Source: Pseudomonas neuropathica (GTDB taxonomy: Bacteria; Pseudomonadota; Gammaproteobacteria; Pseudomonadales; Pseudomonadaceae). From it: 64,000 nucleotides of DNA. Made by a program: the position numbers and the translations under genes. This document shows, one piece after another, positions 17,416 through 26,345 of the stretch. Every line of letters starts with the position of its first letter. Within the stretch, counting starts at the first letter, position 1. The stretch spans positions 83,247 through 147,246 of the forward strand of contig NZ_JACOPX010000018.1 in NCBI RefSeq assembly GCF_015461835.1, written 5' to 3'. A model generated the notes under the pieces. That model was not told where the DNA came from. It searched no databases and saw only the letters and a list, made by a program, of their open reading frames with translations.

Positions 17416-18285
17416 ATGGCTGAACTGATCAACATCGTGCTGCGGTTTGCGTTGTATGTGGATTTGCTGCTGTTGTTCGGGCTGGCGTTGTTTGCGCTGT
17501 ACAGCGCTGGGACGCTGCTGCACTTTCGGCCGATGCTGCGCGGGATGGCATTGATCGGGGCGTTGTTGTCAGTGGCAGGATTGGTGCTGATGACCCGCGC
17601 CATGAGTGGCGAAACGGCGCTCGCGGCGCTGTGGCCGCATCTGCAAATGATGCTGCTGGAAACCGATGTCGGGCTGGCGTGGGCAGTGCGGATGATCGCG
17701 CTGATCGTGGTGTTGATCAGGCCGGGCGCGTGGCTCGCATCGATGGCTGGCGCCATTGCCCTCGCCTCTTTGGCCTGGAGCGGACACGGGGCGATGGACG
17801 AAGGAACACTGCGGTTCTGGCATTTTCTCAGCGACATTCTGCACCTGCTCGCGGCGGGCGCGTGGCTGGGTGCGATGCTGGCGCTGGTGTTGATGGCGCA
17901 GGGGTCGGTCGATGAAGCTCGCATTCGTTCGCTGGCGTTTGCGGTTCGGCGTTTTGAGTGGATCGGTGCAGTGATTGTGCTGACGCTGTCGATTACCGGC
18001 GTGGTGAACTACCTGTTCATCGTCGGTGCGAGACTGGACGAAATCTTGCTCGGCACTTACGGGATGCTGCTCGCGATCAAGGTTTTACTGTTTGCCGGGA
18101 TGTTGGTGTTGGCGGCGTTGAACCGCTTTCATCTTGGTCCGGCGTTGGCGCAAGCGTTGCGCAATGGACAATATGTCATCGCGGCAAATGCGCTAAAACG
18201 CAGCGTTGTCGTTGAACTGGCAATCGCATCGCTGATCGTGGCGCTGGTGGCGTGGCTAGGCACGTTAAGCCCGGAAGCAGGGTGA
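17416..18285 (+). CDS. copD: Inner-membrane copper transport protein CopD
   Basis: A 289-residue protein with eight hydrophobic segments, matching the CopD/PcoD family that moves copper from CopC into the cytoplasm. Conserved His residues appear in WSGHGAMD (near 117) and SDILHLLAAGAWLG (near 138-150), typical of this family. Its start lies right after the copC stop, so translation is probably coupled. It is the last gene of copABCD; no clear terminator is visible before the next gene 60 bases on. Confidence 0.95.
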   Translation: MAELINIVLRFALYVDLLLLFGLALFALYSAGTLLHFRPMLRGMALIGALLSVAGLVLMTRAMSGETALAALWPHLQMMLLETDVGLAWAVRMIALIVVLIRPGAWLASMAGAIALASLAWSGHGAMDEGTLRFWHFLSDILHLLAAGAWLGAMLALVLMAQGSVDEARIRSLAFAVRRFEWIGAVIVLTLSITGVVNYLFIVGARLDEILLGTYGMLLAIKVLLFAGMLVLAALNRFHLGPALAQALRNGQYVIAANALKRSVVVELAIASLIVALVAWLGTLSPEAG

Positions 18286-18344
18286 CACCCGGGAAAGCCT
18301 TTCACTACACTGGGCCACCGCCCTTCTCAGAAGCCCCGATCGCA

Positions 18345-19136
18345 ATGACAACACTAAAAAGCACGATGATCCTCTGCGGCCTGCTGACCGTGTCCGCCGG
18401 CGCGCATGCCGAGCAAACCCCTTCGCACCTCGACAGCATCCAGCAACAAGGCCAGTTGCGCGTCTGCACCACCGGCGACTACAAGCCGTACACCTTCAAA
18501 CGTCCCGACGGCGACTTCGAAGGCATCGACATCGCCATGGCCCGCTCGCTGGCCGACAGCCTCGGCGTCAAAGTGCAATGGGTGCAAACCACCTGGAAAA
18601 CCCTGATGCCGGACATGCAGGCCGGCAAGTGCGACATCGGTATGGGCGGCATTTCTGTGACCCTGGAACGGCAGAAAAAAGCTTACTTCAGCAACACTCT
18701 CGACACCGACGGCAAGATCCCGCTGGTGCGCTGCGCCGATGTCAGCAAATACCAGACGGTCGAACAGATCAACCAGCCCGGCGTGCGCCTGGTCGAACCC
18801 GCCGGCGGTACCAACGAAGCCTTCGTCCACGCCTTCCTGCCCAAAGCGCAACTGGCCCTGCACGACAACGTGACGATCTTCCAGCAACTGCTCGACAACA
18901 AGGCCGACGTGATGATCACCGACGCCTCGGAAGCGCTGTATCAGCAGAAACTCAAACCGGGCTTGTGCGCGGTGAATCCGCATCAGTACATGCAGTACGG
19001 CGAGAAGGCTTACCTGCTGCCGCGCGATGACATCAGCTGGAAACTGTACGTCGATCAGTGGCTGCACTTGAGCAAAGTCACCGGCAAGTATCAGCAAACC
19101 CTGAGCGAGTGGATCGCCGTACCTGCCGCGCAGTAA
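18345..19136 (+). CDS. PheC-like cyclohexadienyl dehydratase / periplasmic solute-binding fold
   Basis: A 263-residue protein with a signal peptide (CGLLTVSAGAHA) and the family-3 solute-binding fold. Distinctive segments RVCTTGDYKPYTF, FEGIDIAMARSLADSLG, GGISVTLERQKKAYFS and ADVMITDASEA, plus the ending EKAYLLPRDD...YVDQWLH, match the periplasmic cyclohexadienyl dehydratase PheC of P. aeruginosa as I recall it. PheC turns prephenate or arogenate into phenylpyruvate or phenylalanine. An ABC-transporter binding protein is the alternative, but no transporter genes are adjacent. The ATG at 18345 gives a normal signal; the open frame extends upstream into copD. Confidence 0.78.
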   Translation: MTTLKSTMILCGLLTVSAGAHAEQTPSHLDSIQQQGQLRVCTTGDYKPYTFKRPDGDFEGIDIAMARSLADSLGVKVQWVQTTWKTLMPDMQAGKCDIGMGGISVTLERQKKAYFSNTLDTDGKIPLVRCADVSKYQTVEQINQPGVRLVEPAGGTNEAFVHAFLPKAQLALHDNVTIFQQLLDNKADVMITDASEALYQQKLKPGLCAVNPHQYMQYGEKAYLLPRDDISWKLYVDQWLHLSKVTGKYQQTLSEWIAVPAAQ

Positions 19137-19139
19137 TCC

Positions 19140-19352
19140 TCAATCGTCATGCAACATGCCGGAGCTGTACTGATTGAGGCTGTTGCCAATACTGTTGCCG
19201 CCGAACTTCAACGTATTGGCGTTGCGCCCCTCCGGCGACTGACAGTCGCTGGAGAAACAACTGGTGGTGGTCAGGCCGCCAGCGCCGGAACAGGCACTCA
19301 ATACCGATACTGCAGCAGCAATCAACAGCACTTTGACGACATTAAGGCGCAT
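19140..19352 (-). CDS. Small putative lipoprotein
   Basis: A 70-residue protein: basic start, hydrophobic stretch and lipobox (VSVLSAC, Cys21). A short Ser/Gly/Asn-rich tail with two more Cys (SCFSSDC) follows. GAGGGG precedes the ATG at 19352. It is convergent with the pheC-like gene, three bases away. Function unknown. Confidence 0.6.
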   Translation of the reverse strand: MRLNVVKVLLIAAAVSVLSACSGAGGLTTTSCFSSDCQSPEGRNANTLKFGGNSIGNSLNQYSSGMLHDD

Positions 19353-19529
19353 GGCACGATTCCCCTCGGGATGAACAACGACGATCTTGTCTGAACATCC
19401 TAGGCCTGCGCCGCACCCGGCAAGATGAAACTTTGCTGATCGACAGCGCGCGTTCAGAATCGACTAACCACCAGACAAGAACCGCCACGTGCAATCGGGT
19501 CCGCGCAATTCAACGCCAGGAGGCCAAGC

Positions 19530-19898
19530 TTGAGACGAGAACTGAGCCACGCCGATCTATACAAAATCCGCGCAGCCCTCTCCGATATTTTCGTCGACAC
19601 CGGCGTCGATTACCCCTACATCGCCCGGCAAATCGAAGACTATGATCCGGAACAGGTTAAAGACATTCTGTATGCCGAAGTTGCCATCGTCTGCGCCTGG
19701 AACCTGGAATGTGTACTCCCGCCGGTCTGGACAGGTTTCGAACCCGATGCGTTGAACAGGGACATCGAGCAAATGCTGCTCGCAAACACGAACAGCTGGA
19801 TTCGGCGGCAACTGCACAAGCTGCACACCGCGTGGTTGCGATTCAGCTATCGGGAAGTCTGGACAGAGATTACCGCTCACTGCAAAGGCTGGAATTAA
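19530..19898 (+). CDS. Conserved hypothetical soluble protein
   Basis: A 122-residue protein that I cannot assign to a function. It begins at TTG 19530 with AGGAGG about nine bases upstream; no ATG fits. The sequence is largely helical with many Trp/Tyr and conserved-looking acidic patches (RAALSDIFVDTGVDYPYIA, IEDYDPEQVKDIL). No membrane segment or signal is seen. It stands alone between a divergent lipoprotein gene and a convergent Lrp-type regulator. Similar short proteins occur widely in Pseudomonas. Confidence 0.7.
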   Translation: MRRELSHADLYKIRAALSDIFVDTGVDYPYIARQIEDYDPEQVKDILYAEVAIVCAWNLECVLPPVWTGFEPDALNRDIEQMLLANTNSWIRRQLHKLHTAWLRFSYREVWTEITAHCKGWN

Positions 19899-19975
19899 TA
19901 CAGCCCTGCGTGGCAATGGCGCATCAACGACATACAACGCGTTGAAATTGAAAAGATGATTGCCCCTCTGCCCGT

Positions 19976-20476
19976 TCAGTCCTTTCCCGATTTAGGAATC
20001 GCAATCCGGCTACCAGTCTTGACCTCGCGCAACGCCAGACTCGACTGAATGGAGGCAATCCCCACCTGACGCCTGAGCACCTGCTCAATGAAGTCGCTGT
20101 AGCTATCAAGATCCTCCGCCAACACCTGCAACACATAATCGGCATCGCCGGTGATCTTGTGGCAGGCCACCACCTGCGGCAATTGCGCAATCACCGCCTC
20201 GAAGGCGTCCGGCGCGTGGTCGGCGTGGGTGGAAAAGCGAATGTGCACGAACGCCATGATGTCCAGCCCGAGCATTCGCCGATCAAGGTTGGCCTGATAA
20301 CCCTTGATGACCCCCGCCTCCTCCATGCGCTTGCGCCGTCGCCAGCACGGCGTAAGGCTCAGCGACAGCCGCTCGCTGAGTTCAGCGTTGGAAATACTGG
20401 CGTCCTCCTGCAATAACTCAAGAATCGCCAGGTCGGTCTCGTCGAGGCTGATGCGTTTGGATATTTTTTTCTGCAT
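19976..20476 (-). CDS. Lrp/AsnC-family transcriptional regulator
   Basis: A 166-residue protein with an N-terminal winged HTH (LDETDLAILELLQEDASISN, then LSERLSLSLTPCWRRRKRMEE). A C-terminal RAM ligand-binding domain follows (IMAFVHIRFSTHADHAPDAF, VACHKITGDADYVLQVLAED). The ATG at 20476 gives the usual family length. It is divergent from the amidohydrolase / ornithine cyclodeaminase / permease operon with about 110 bp between, so it is the likely local regulator, with an amino acid as ligand. Confidence 0.92.
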   Translation of the reverse strand: MQKKISKRISLDETDLAILELLQEDASISNAELSERLSLSLTPCWRRRKRMEEAGVIKGYQANLDRRMLGLDIMAFVHIRFSTHADHAPDAFEAVIAQLPQVVACHKITGDADYVLQVLAEDLDSYSDFIEQVLRRQVGIASIQSSLALREVKTGSRIAIPKSGKD

Positions 20477-20586
20477 GCCGCCATTTCTGAGTAAAAACGC
20501 CCGAATAATCGACCAAACCACGAAAACAAAGCAAAGAAAGCGCAGCTAAGCCGGAACAGAATATTTGCACTGGCTAACAATAACGG

Positions 20587-21630
20587 ATGCGCAGAATGTT
20601 TACAGTTTTCAGTGATTCCCACCGTTTGCACCACGGCACCGAATTGAAAGACGGCGTGCTCAAACCTTCGTTCGAACAACCGAGTCGGGCCGATACCGTG
20701 CACAACCGCGTCAAACAGGTCGGTCTCGGGCAGATCGTCGAACCGCGCGCGTTTGACCGCTCGTGCTACGTCAACGCGCACAGCGAGCGCTACGTCAGTT
20801 TTCTCGAAACTGCCTGGGCCGAATGGAGCGCAACCGGTCGCACCCACGACGCCTTGCCGCTGGTCTGGCCGGTGCGCGATCTGGCCGGCGAAGAGGTGCC
20901 GACGTTCATCGATGGCAAGCTGGGTTTCTATGCCATGGATGCGGGTTCGCCGATCACCGCGACGACCTGGCAGGCGGTGAAAACCAGCGCCGATATCGCC
21001 CTCACTGGCCTGGCATTGATCGACGAAGGCCACGACAGTGCCTTCGCCCTGTGCCGTCCGCCCGGCCATCACGCCGCGCGCGAATACATGGGCGGTTATT
21101 GCTACCTCAACAACGCTGCCATTGCCGCGCAACAAGCCATCACTCAGGGCGCGAAACGTGTCGCGGTGCTGGACGTCGACTTCCATCACGGCAACGGCAC
21201 GCAGAACATTTTTTACCAGCGCAGCGACGTCATGTTCGTCTCGTTGCACGGCGAACCGGCGGTGTCCTATCCGTACTTCTCGGGCTACAGCCACGAAGTC
21301 GGCGCGGGTGTCGGCGAGGGTTACAACCTCAACTATCCATTGCCGAAAAACACCACGTGGGAGAGCTACCGCAACGCCCTGCTCCACGCCTGCAAAAAGC
21401 TCCAGCAGTTCGCCCCTGAAGTGCTGGTGATTTCCCTCGGTGTCGACACGTTCAAGGACGACCCCATCAGCCATTTCCTGCTGGAAAGCGATGACTTCAT
21501 TGGCATCGGCGAACTGATTGCCAGCGTCGGCTGCCCGACCCTGTTCGTCATGGAGGGCGGCTACATGGTCGATGAGATCGGCATCAATGCCGTCAACGTG
21601 CTGCACGGTTTCGAGAGCAAACGCAGCTGA
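20587..21630 (+). CDS. Histone deacetylase-family amidohydrolase (acetylpolyamine amidohydrolase-like)
   Basis: A 347-residue zinc-dependent deacetylase. Key segments: RPPGHHAAREYMGGYCYLNN (catalytic His pair), VLDVDFHHGNGTQNIFY (zinc Asp and His), then GVDTFKDDP (second zinc Asp) and EGGY near the end. The length and the N-terminal SDSHRLHHGTEL pattern fit bacterial acetylpolyamine amidohydrolases, which remove acetyl groups from acetylated diamines, rather than AcuC. It leads an operon with ornithine cyclodeaminase and a permease, which points to salvage of acylated amines or amino acids. ATG 20587 is taken; ATG 20596 is possible. Confidence 0.88.
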   Translation: MRRMFTVFSDSHRLHHGTELKDGVLKPSFEQPSRADTVHNRVKQVGLGQIVEPRAFDRSCYVNAHSERYVSFLETAWAEWSATGRTHDALPLVWPVRDLAGEEVPTFIDGKLGFYAMDAGSPITATTWQAVKTSADIALTGLALIDEGHDSAFALCRPPGHHAAREYMGGYCYLNNAAIAAQQAITQGAKRVAVLDVDFHHGNGTQNIFYQRSDVMFVSLHGEPAVSYPYFSGYSHEVGAGVGEGYNLNYPLPKNTTWESYRNALLHACKKLQQFAPEVLVISLGVDTFKDDPISHFLLESDDFIGIGELIASVGCPTLFVMEGGYMVDEIGINAVNVLHGFESKRS

Positions 21631-21679
21631 GCCGGCCCGCGCTCTACAACCTTCAATGACTGGATCGGAGAATAAGACC

Positions 21680-22732
21680 ATGACGTTTTTTATTGATGTC
21701 GATGATGCTGCACGCCTGTTCACCCAAGTCGGCATCCGCCGGGCCATCCGCGAAATGGCCGGCTACATCGAAGCGGACTACGCACGCTGGGCGCAGTTTG
21801 ATAAATCGCCGCGTACGGCCAATCACTCGGCAGACGGCGTGATCGAGTTGATGCCCACCGACGACGGCCAGCAGTACTCGTTCAAATACGTGAATGGCCA
21901 CCCAAACAACGGCCAGCAGAACTTGCTCACGGTCATGGCCTTCGGTCTGCTGGCGGATGTGCAGAGTGGCTATCCGACGTTGCTCAGCGAACTGACCTTG
22001 ACCACCGCCGTGCGCACCGCAGCCACCTCGGCACTGGTCGCGAAGTCGCTGGCGCGCCCGGATGCGACTTCGATGGCCCTGATCGGCAACGGTGCGCAAA
22101 GTGAATTTCAGGCGCTGGCCTTTCATGAAATGTTGGGCATCACTGAAATCCGCATCTTCGATATCGATCGCGACGCCTCCGTCAAACTGAAGCACAACCT
22201 CGCCGCGTTCCCGGACATCGACGTGATTCTGGCCGGCTCGGTGAAGGACGCGGTCAAGGGCGCGGACATCGTCACCACGGTCACCGCCGATAAAACCTAC
22301 GCAACCATTCTGACCCCTGAGATGATCGAGCCCGGCATGCACATCAATGCGGTCGGCGGTGACTGCCCGGGTAAAACCGAACTGCACGCCGACATCCTGC
22401 GCAACGCCCGGGTCATCGTCGAGTTCGAGCCGCAAACGCGCATTGAGGGCGACATTCAGCAACTGGAAGCCGACTCCCCCGTGATCGAGTTTTTCCGCAT
22501 TGTCCAGGGCGAAGTCGCCGGACGCGAAAACGATGCGCAGGTGACGGTGTTCGATTCGGTGGGTTTTGCTCTGGAAGACTTTTCCTCACTGCGCTACCTG
22601 AAAGACCTTGCGCAGGCACAGCAAATCGGCCAGCGCATCCACCTGGTGCCGACGCCGGCCAACATCAAAAACCTCTTCCAACTGCTGGATCCGCAACCGG
22701 CCAAAGCCTCGCGTCTGCGCACCGTCAGTTGA
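21680..22732 (+). CDS. Ornithine cyclodeaminase-family protein
   Basis: A 350-residue protein of the OCD / mu-crystallin family. NAD-binding motif ALIGNGAQSEFQALAF near residue 133, then FDIDRD at the end of the second strand. Catalytic Asp region VGGDCPGKTEL around 226-236, which is diagnostic for true ornithine cyclodeaminase rather than alanine dehydrogenase. It converts L-ornithine to L-proline with loss of ammonia. It follows the amidohydrolase by 49 bases, and ATG 21680 has GGAGAATAAG in front. A short GC stem at 22744-22765 after its stop may slow transcription into the permease gene. Confidence 0.92.
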   Translation: MTFFIDVDDAARLFTQVGIRRAIREMAGYIEADYARWAQFDKSPRTANHSADGVIELMPTDDGQQYSFKYVNGHPNNGQQNLLTVMAFGLLADVQSGYPTLLSELTLTTAVRTAATSALVAKSLARPDATSMALIGNGAQSEFQALAFHEMLGITEIRIFDIDRDASVKLKHNLAAFPDIDVILAGSVKDAVKGADIVTTVTADKTYATILTPEMIEPGMHINAVGGDCPGKTELHADILRNARVIVEFEPQTRIEGDIQQLEADSPVIEFFRIVQGEVAGRENDAQVTVFDSVGFALEDFSSLRYLKDLAQAQQIGQRIHLVPTPANIKNLFQLLDPQPAKASRLRTVS

Positions 22733-22859
22733 TCGCTAACCGCCGCCCCCAAGCCACAGGGGGCGATTCACCTTGTGATCAGCCGCTGCACCTCTAACAA
22801 GAACGCTCGACACCTACTTTCTGCCAAAACTCAAAAACATAAAATCAAGAGGTTTTGCA

Positions 22860-24275
22860 ATGAAATCGACCCCTTCCGGGCTGCCTGAACAGCCCGCGCT
22901 GCAGCGCACGCTCAGCAATCGTCACATCCAGTTAATGGCCATGGGCGGCGCCATCGGGACCGGCCTGTTCATGGGTTCCGGAAAGATCATCGCCCTCTCC
23001 GGGACGTCGATCATTCTCATCTACATGATCATCGGCCTGTTCGTGTTTTTCGTCATGCGCGCCATGGGCGAAATGCTCCTGTCCAACCTCAACTTCAAAA
23101 CCTTCGCCGACTTCGCCGGTGCCTACCTAGGCCCGCGCGCGGCATTCTTCCTCGGCTGGTCGTACTGGCTGAGCTGGAGCGTGGCGGTGATCGGCGACGC
23201 CGTCGTGGTCGGCGGATTCTTCCAGTACTGGTTCCCCGACGTACCGGCGTGGATACCCGCCGTCGGCATGCTGGCGACCCTGTTCGCGCTCAACGTGCTG
23301 ACCGTCAGGATGTTCGGTGAGGTGGAATTCTGGTTCGCGATCATCAAGATCATTGCCGTTGTGACCCTGATCGGCGTCAGCACCGTGCTGATCGCCAGCT
23401 CCTTCGTCTCGCCCAGTGGCGTCACCGCGTCCCTGAGTCACCTGGTGGACAAACAAGCGGCGTTCCCCAACGGCTTGTTCGGCTTCTTCGCCGGATTTCA
23501 AATGGCGATCTTCTCCTTCGCCGGCACCGAGCTGATCGGCACCGCCGCCGCCGAAACCCGCTCGCCGGAAAAGACCCTGCCCAAAGCGATCAACTCGATT
23601 CCGCTGCGGATCATCCTGTTCTACGTCCTCGCGCTGACCTGCATTATTGCCGTGACCTCGTGGCAACAGGTTTCTCCAGTCAAAAGCCCCTTTGTCGAAC
23701 TGTTCCTCGTCGCCGGGTTTCCCGCAGCCGCCGGCATCGTCAACTTCGTGGTCCTGACCTCAGCGGCCTCATCGGCCAACAGCGGCGTGTTCTCCTCGAG
23801 CCGCATGCTGTTTGGGCTGGCCAACCAAGACAACGCCCCCGGCATATTCCGCCGACTGTCGAGCAACAGCGTGCCACTGCTGAGCCTGGCGTTTACCACG
23901 CTGTTGATGCTGGTCGGCGTGCTGGTGCTGTTCATCGTGCCGGAAGTCATGACCGCGTTCACCATCGTCTCCACCGTGTCGGCGATTCTGGTGATTTTCA
24001 CCTGGTCGACCATCCTTGCGTCTTACATCGCCTACCGCAAAAAACGTCCGGATCTGCATGCGAAGTCGACTTACAAGATGCCCGGCGGTGTGCCGATGGC
24101 TTGGTTCTCGTTGGCGTTTTTGGGGTTCGTGCTGGGGTTGCTGGCGTTGCGGCCTGATACGCGGATAGCACTGATGGTCATGCCGGGGTGGTTTGTCTGG
24201 TTGGGGATTGCTTATCAGTTGACGCGGTTGAGGAAGCCGAAATCTGCGGTTGAGTCGGCGGGTCAGTTTGGTTAG
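22860..24275 (+). CDS. Amino acid permease, APC superfamily (AAT family)
   Basis: A 471-residue inner-membrane protein with 12 hydrophobic segments. The N-terminal signature NRHIQLMAMGGAIGTGLFMG and the region FFAGFQMAIFSFAGTELIGT are those of AAT-family proton symporters such as CycA, AroP and ProY. The closest feel is to the D-serine/D-alanine/glycine type, but specificity cannot be fixed by eye. Third gene of the operon, so it probably imports the amino acid or amine processed by the two upstream enzymes. A strong bidirectional terminator follows. Confidence 0.92.
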   Translation: MKSTPSGLPEQPALQRTLSNRHIQLMAMGGAIGTGLFMGSGKIIALSGTSIILIYMIIGLFVFFVMRAMGEMLLSNLNFKTFADFAGAYLGPRAAFFLGWSYWLSWSVAVIGDAVVVGGFFQYWFPDVPAWIPAVGMLATLFALNVLTVRMFGEVEFWFAIIKIIAVVTLIGVSTVLIASSFVSPSGVTASLSHLVDKQAAFPNGLFGFFAGFQMAIFSFAGTELIGTAAAETRSPEKTLPKAINSIPLRIILFYVLALTCIIAVTSWQQVSPVKSPFVELFLVAGFPAAAGIVNFVVLTSAASSANSGVFSSSRMLFGLANQDNAPGIFRRLSSNSVPLLSLAFTTLLMLVGVLVLFIVPEVMTAFTIVSTVSAILVIFTWSTILASYIAYRKKRPDLHAKSTYKMPGGVPMAWFSLAFLGFVLGLLALRPDTRIALMVMPGWFVWLGIAYQLTRLRKPKSAVESAGQFG

Positions 24276-24286
24276 AGCTGCAAACG

Positions 24287-24320
24287 AAAGCCGTCACCTT
24301 AAGGTGACGGCTTTTGTTTT
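24287..24320. terminator. Bidirectional intrinsic terminator
   Basis: AAAGCCGTCACCTT (24287-24300) is perfectly inverted at 24301-24314, then TTGTTTT. It separates the permease gene from the convergent signal peptidase gene. Confidence 0.9.
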
Positions 24321-25117
24321 CACTGAAAGGCTGTGCCAATCCTCGATCGATCGGACGAGTACCAGATTCCGGTGACTTTACCGGTAATGTCTTCGAGTGC
24401 GACCTGGCCCATAAAGCGGCTGTCGTTACTGCTGTCGCGGTTATCACCGAGCAGATAAACATGATCTTTCTCGACCACCGTCTGCGGCGTTTGCAGATAA
24501 CGAGGATCCTTCACGCGATCTGGCGGTGCAAAGAACAGCCCCATGTTTTCGCCGTTGCGAATGACCTTACCGTCAACAATCGACAAGGTATCGCCACCCA
24601 CTGCCGCCACACGTTTGACCGCCTCCGTGCCGTTGTAGCGATAAGTCACAATGTCGCCCACCTGCGGCGCGTCGATGCGCATTTTGGTGACGATATAGTC
24701 TCCGATCGAAAGGGTCGGAACCATCGAGCCAGAGGGGATGAAGTAAGTCTTGAACCCCAGCGTCGGGCCTCGCAATGGCCCCAAAAGAATCAGCGTGAGG
24801 ATGACCAGCGCCACCACGTAAAGCACATGGAAACGGGTGCTGGGGCTGTTCACCGGATGGTCGTTTCTACGCACCGATATCGCAGCTGCCGTAGCCGAGC
24901 CGAGTTTCACCAGGACGATAAACGTAGCGAAGACATACAGGCCCACTGGCGTGGCAGGCACCCCGCAGACACCGAGTAAAATCACACCCAGATACAGCAA
25001 AGCGGCAACACGCACCGCCCACTTCACCTGACCGACATACACCAGACCCCAGCCGGCCACCAGGCACGACATCACGAATGCTTGCAGCGGCAGCTTCGGC
25101 TTATCAGGAACAGACAT
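24320..25117 (-). CDS. Signal peptidase I (LepB family), accessory type with extra membrane segments
   Basis: A 265-residue protein. The C-terminal half is a type I signal peptidase: FIPSGSMVPTLSIGD (catalytic Ser131), KRVAAVGGD (catalytic Lys168), and GDNRDSSNDSRFMG (box E). The N-terminal 110 residues contain about four hydrophobic segments rather than the one or two of housekeeping LepB, and the intervening region is short. The housekeeping lepB normally sits near rnc/era, so this is probably a second, specialised enzyme that cleaves exported preproteins at the outer face of the inner membrane. It may work with the small membrane protein encoded upstream at 25199-25606. Confidence 0.9.
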   Translation of the reverse strand: MSVPDKPKLPLQAFVMSCLVAGWGLVYVGQVKWAVRVAALLYLGVILLGVCGVPATPVGLYVFATFIVLVKLGSATAAAISVRRNDHPVNSPSTRFHVLYVVALVILTLILLGPLRGPTLGFKTYFIPSGSMVPTLSIGDYIVTKMRIDAPQVGDIVTYRYNGTEAVKRVAAVGGDTLSIVDGKVIRNGENMGLFFAPPDRVKDPRYLQTPQTVVEKDHVYLLGDNRDSSNDSRFMGQVALEDITGKVTGIWYSSDRSRIGTAFQ

Positions 25118-25198
25118 AAATTCTCTTCACGTAAATAGCTGACAATCAAGCGCCCGGCCTATTGAGCCAACAGGGCGCTACGGGCAATGCAGAGGGGG

Positions 25199-25606
25199 TT
25201 ATTTAGCGGCAAAGTAGCCAGTCGTGCGCAATTGCAGGCTGTAGACCCAGATACCAAACACCAGTGCATATTCTTTGAACATCGGCAGAGTGAGCAGATG
25301 CACAACCGAACCGCTGTTTATCTGCGACAGAGAGAAGGCAATTCCCAGGATCAACGCTAGAACAAAGCACAGAGAACTGATCTTCTTTCTCGCCAGCAAC
25401 AGCAAGCCGCCAACAAACATCAACAACGCCACCACGCAGACGTTCAGCAGCATCAGAAACGAAATATCCCCTTCCCGCGCTTGTTGAAATCCGTCATGAG
25501 CCACCCACAGGCCGGCCTGAATCAATACGACAAAGCAATAAAAAACGGCCATGAAAACAACGGCGGGACGTGTGTTGTACCAAGCTTGGGACGATGTAGC
25601 TTCCAT
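25199..25606 (-). CDS. Small integral membrane protein of unknown function
   Basis: A 135-residue protein with four hydrophobic segments (about residues 15-35, 50-70, 77-93 and 105-125) separated by short charged loops. No recognised family. ATG 25606 follows CAGGAGTCGCC, a good ribosome site. It lies 81 bases upstream of the signal peptidase gene on the same strand and could share its transcript. Confidence 0.7.
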   Translation of the reverse strand: MEATSSQAWYNTRPAVVFMAVFYCFVVLIQAGLWVAHDGFQQAREGDISFLMLLNVCVVALLMFVGGLLLLARKKISSLCFVLALILGIAFSLSQINSGSVVHLLTLPMFKEYALVFGIWVYSLQLRTTGYFAAK

Positions 25607-25753
25607 GGTGCGGCGACTCCTGAGTAAAGGCGCGAAATGCTACTAAATAGCCATCACCGCGTCCATTTCCTCGCCCTCCTCCCGGCTGCTTTGCCCAGCG
25701 CGAACAGCCCCTCCGTGGCAACGGCTCAGCCGTTCGCCACGGAGGGAGCTGAT

Positions 25754-26116
25754 TTACGCCTTCACCTCAACGTTATCCAACGCCTGATTCACCGCCAACT
25801 CCCCCAGCATCACCACCTGCGCAATGCCCAGCGCGGTTTTGCGGTGCGAGGGGTCGAGTGCTGCGGCGAAGTTGTTGAGCATTTCCGAGGCGGAGCTCAG
25901 CGTTTCACTGGCATTGGCCAATAGGGATTCCGAGTCGTACTTGGGGTTGGCGAGGTACATGCGCTCGGGCTCGTTGACGCTGGACATGATGTGGCCGGCG
26001 GGAAGGAGGTAGTGATCGAGCGCGCGCTCAGCGGCTTCGTGGAGTTTTTTGGGGTTGAGGGAATCGTAGGGGGATGCGGGATCGGTTTCTGGTGGGTTCG
26101 GTGTTGGTTTGAACAT
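25754..26116 (-). CDS. DUF6124-type protein (Pseudomonas-restricted)
   Basis: A 120-residue soluble protein with the typical start MFKPTPNPPETDPASPYDS. The helical body has LHEAAERALDHYL and ends in LGELAVNQALDNVEVKA, as in DUF6124 (formerly DUF3077) proteins that occur in many copies in fluorescent pseudomonads. Function is unknown. ATG 26116 has AGGAG seven bases upstream; the open frame extends upstream through a structured leader that looks non-coding. The mature protein is small, helical and acidic, suggesting a binding or regulatory partner role. Confidence 0.85.
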   Translation of the reverse strand: MFKPTPNPPETDPASPYDSLNPKKLHEAAERALDHYLLPAGHIMSSVNEPERMYLANPKYDSESLLANASETLSSASEMLNNFAAALDPSHRKTALGIAQVVMLGELAVNQALDNVEVKA

Positions 26117-26345
26117 GGTGTAACTCCTGACGGATAAACGAAAAGGAGCCATCACTCTCGCTACCAAACGAAGGGTGGAGGCCATACGCAGGTTGGTAGA
26201 CCGGTCGTCAGGAACCCCGGCGCATCCGAAGACGCCCCGCGCATGACCACCATAAAACGAAGACGAGAAACGTCGTCGCAAGACAGTAGTCTTGTGCTTC
26301 TGACGGAGACGGGCTACCAAACCCGATCACTGGTTTTCAGTGACG
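26117..26345 (-). promoter_or_regulatory. Highly structured 5' leader of the DUF6124-type gene
   Basis: Upstream of the gene at 25754-26116 lie, in its sense, a CACTG/CAGTG hairpin, a CGGG...CCCG hairpin and CAAGAC-TACT-GTCTTG. Two copies of TTTGGTAG (complements at 26161-26168 and 26314-26321) could compete for one CTACCAA (complement at 26193-26199). This looks like an RNA leader able to form alternative folds. Regulation is inferred. Confidence 0.5.
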
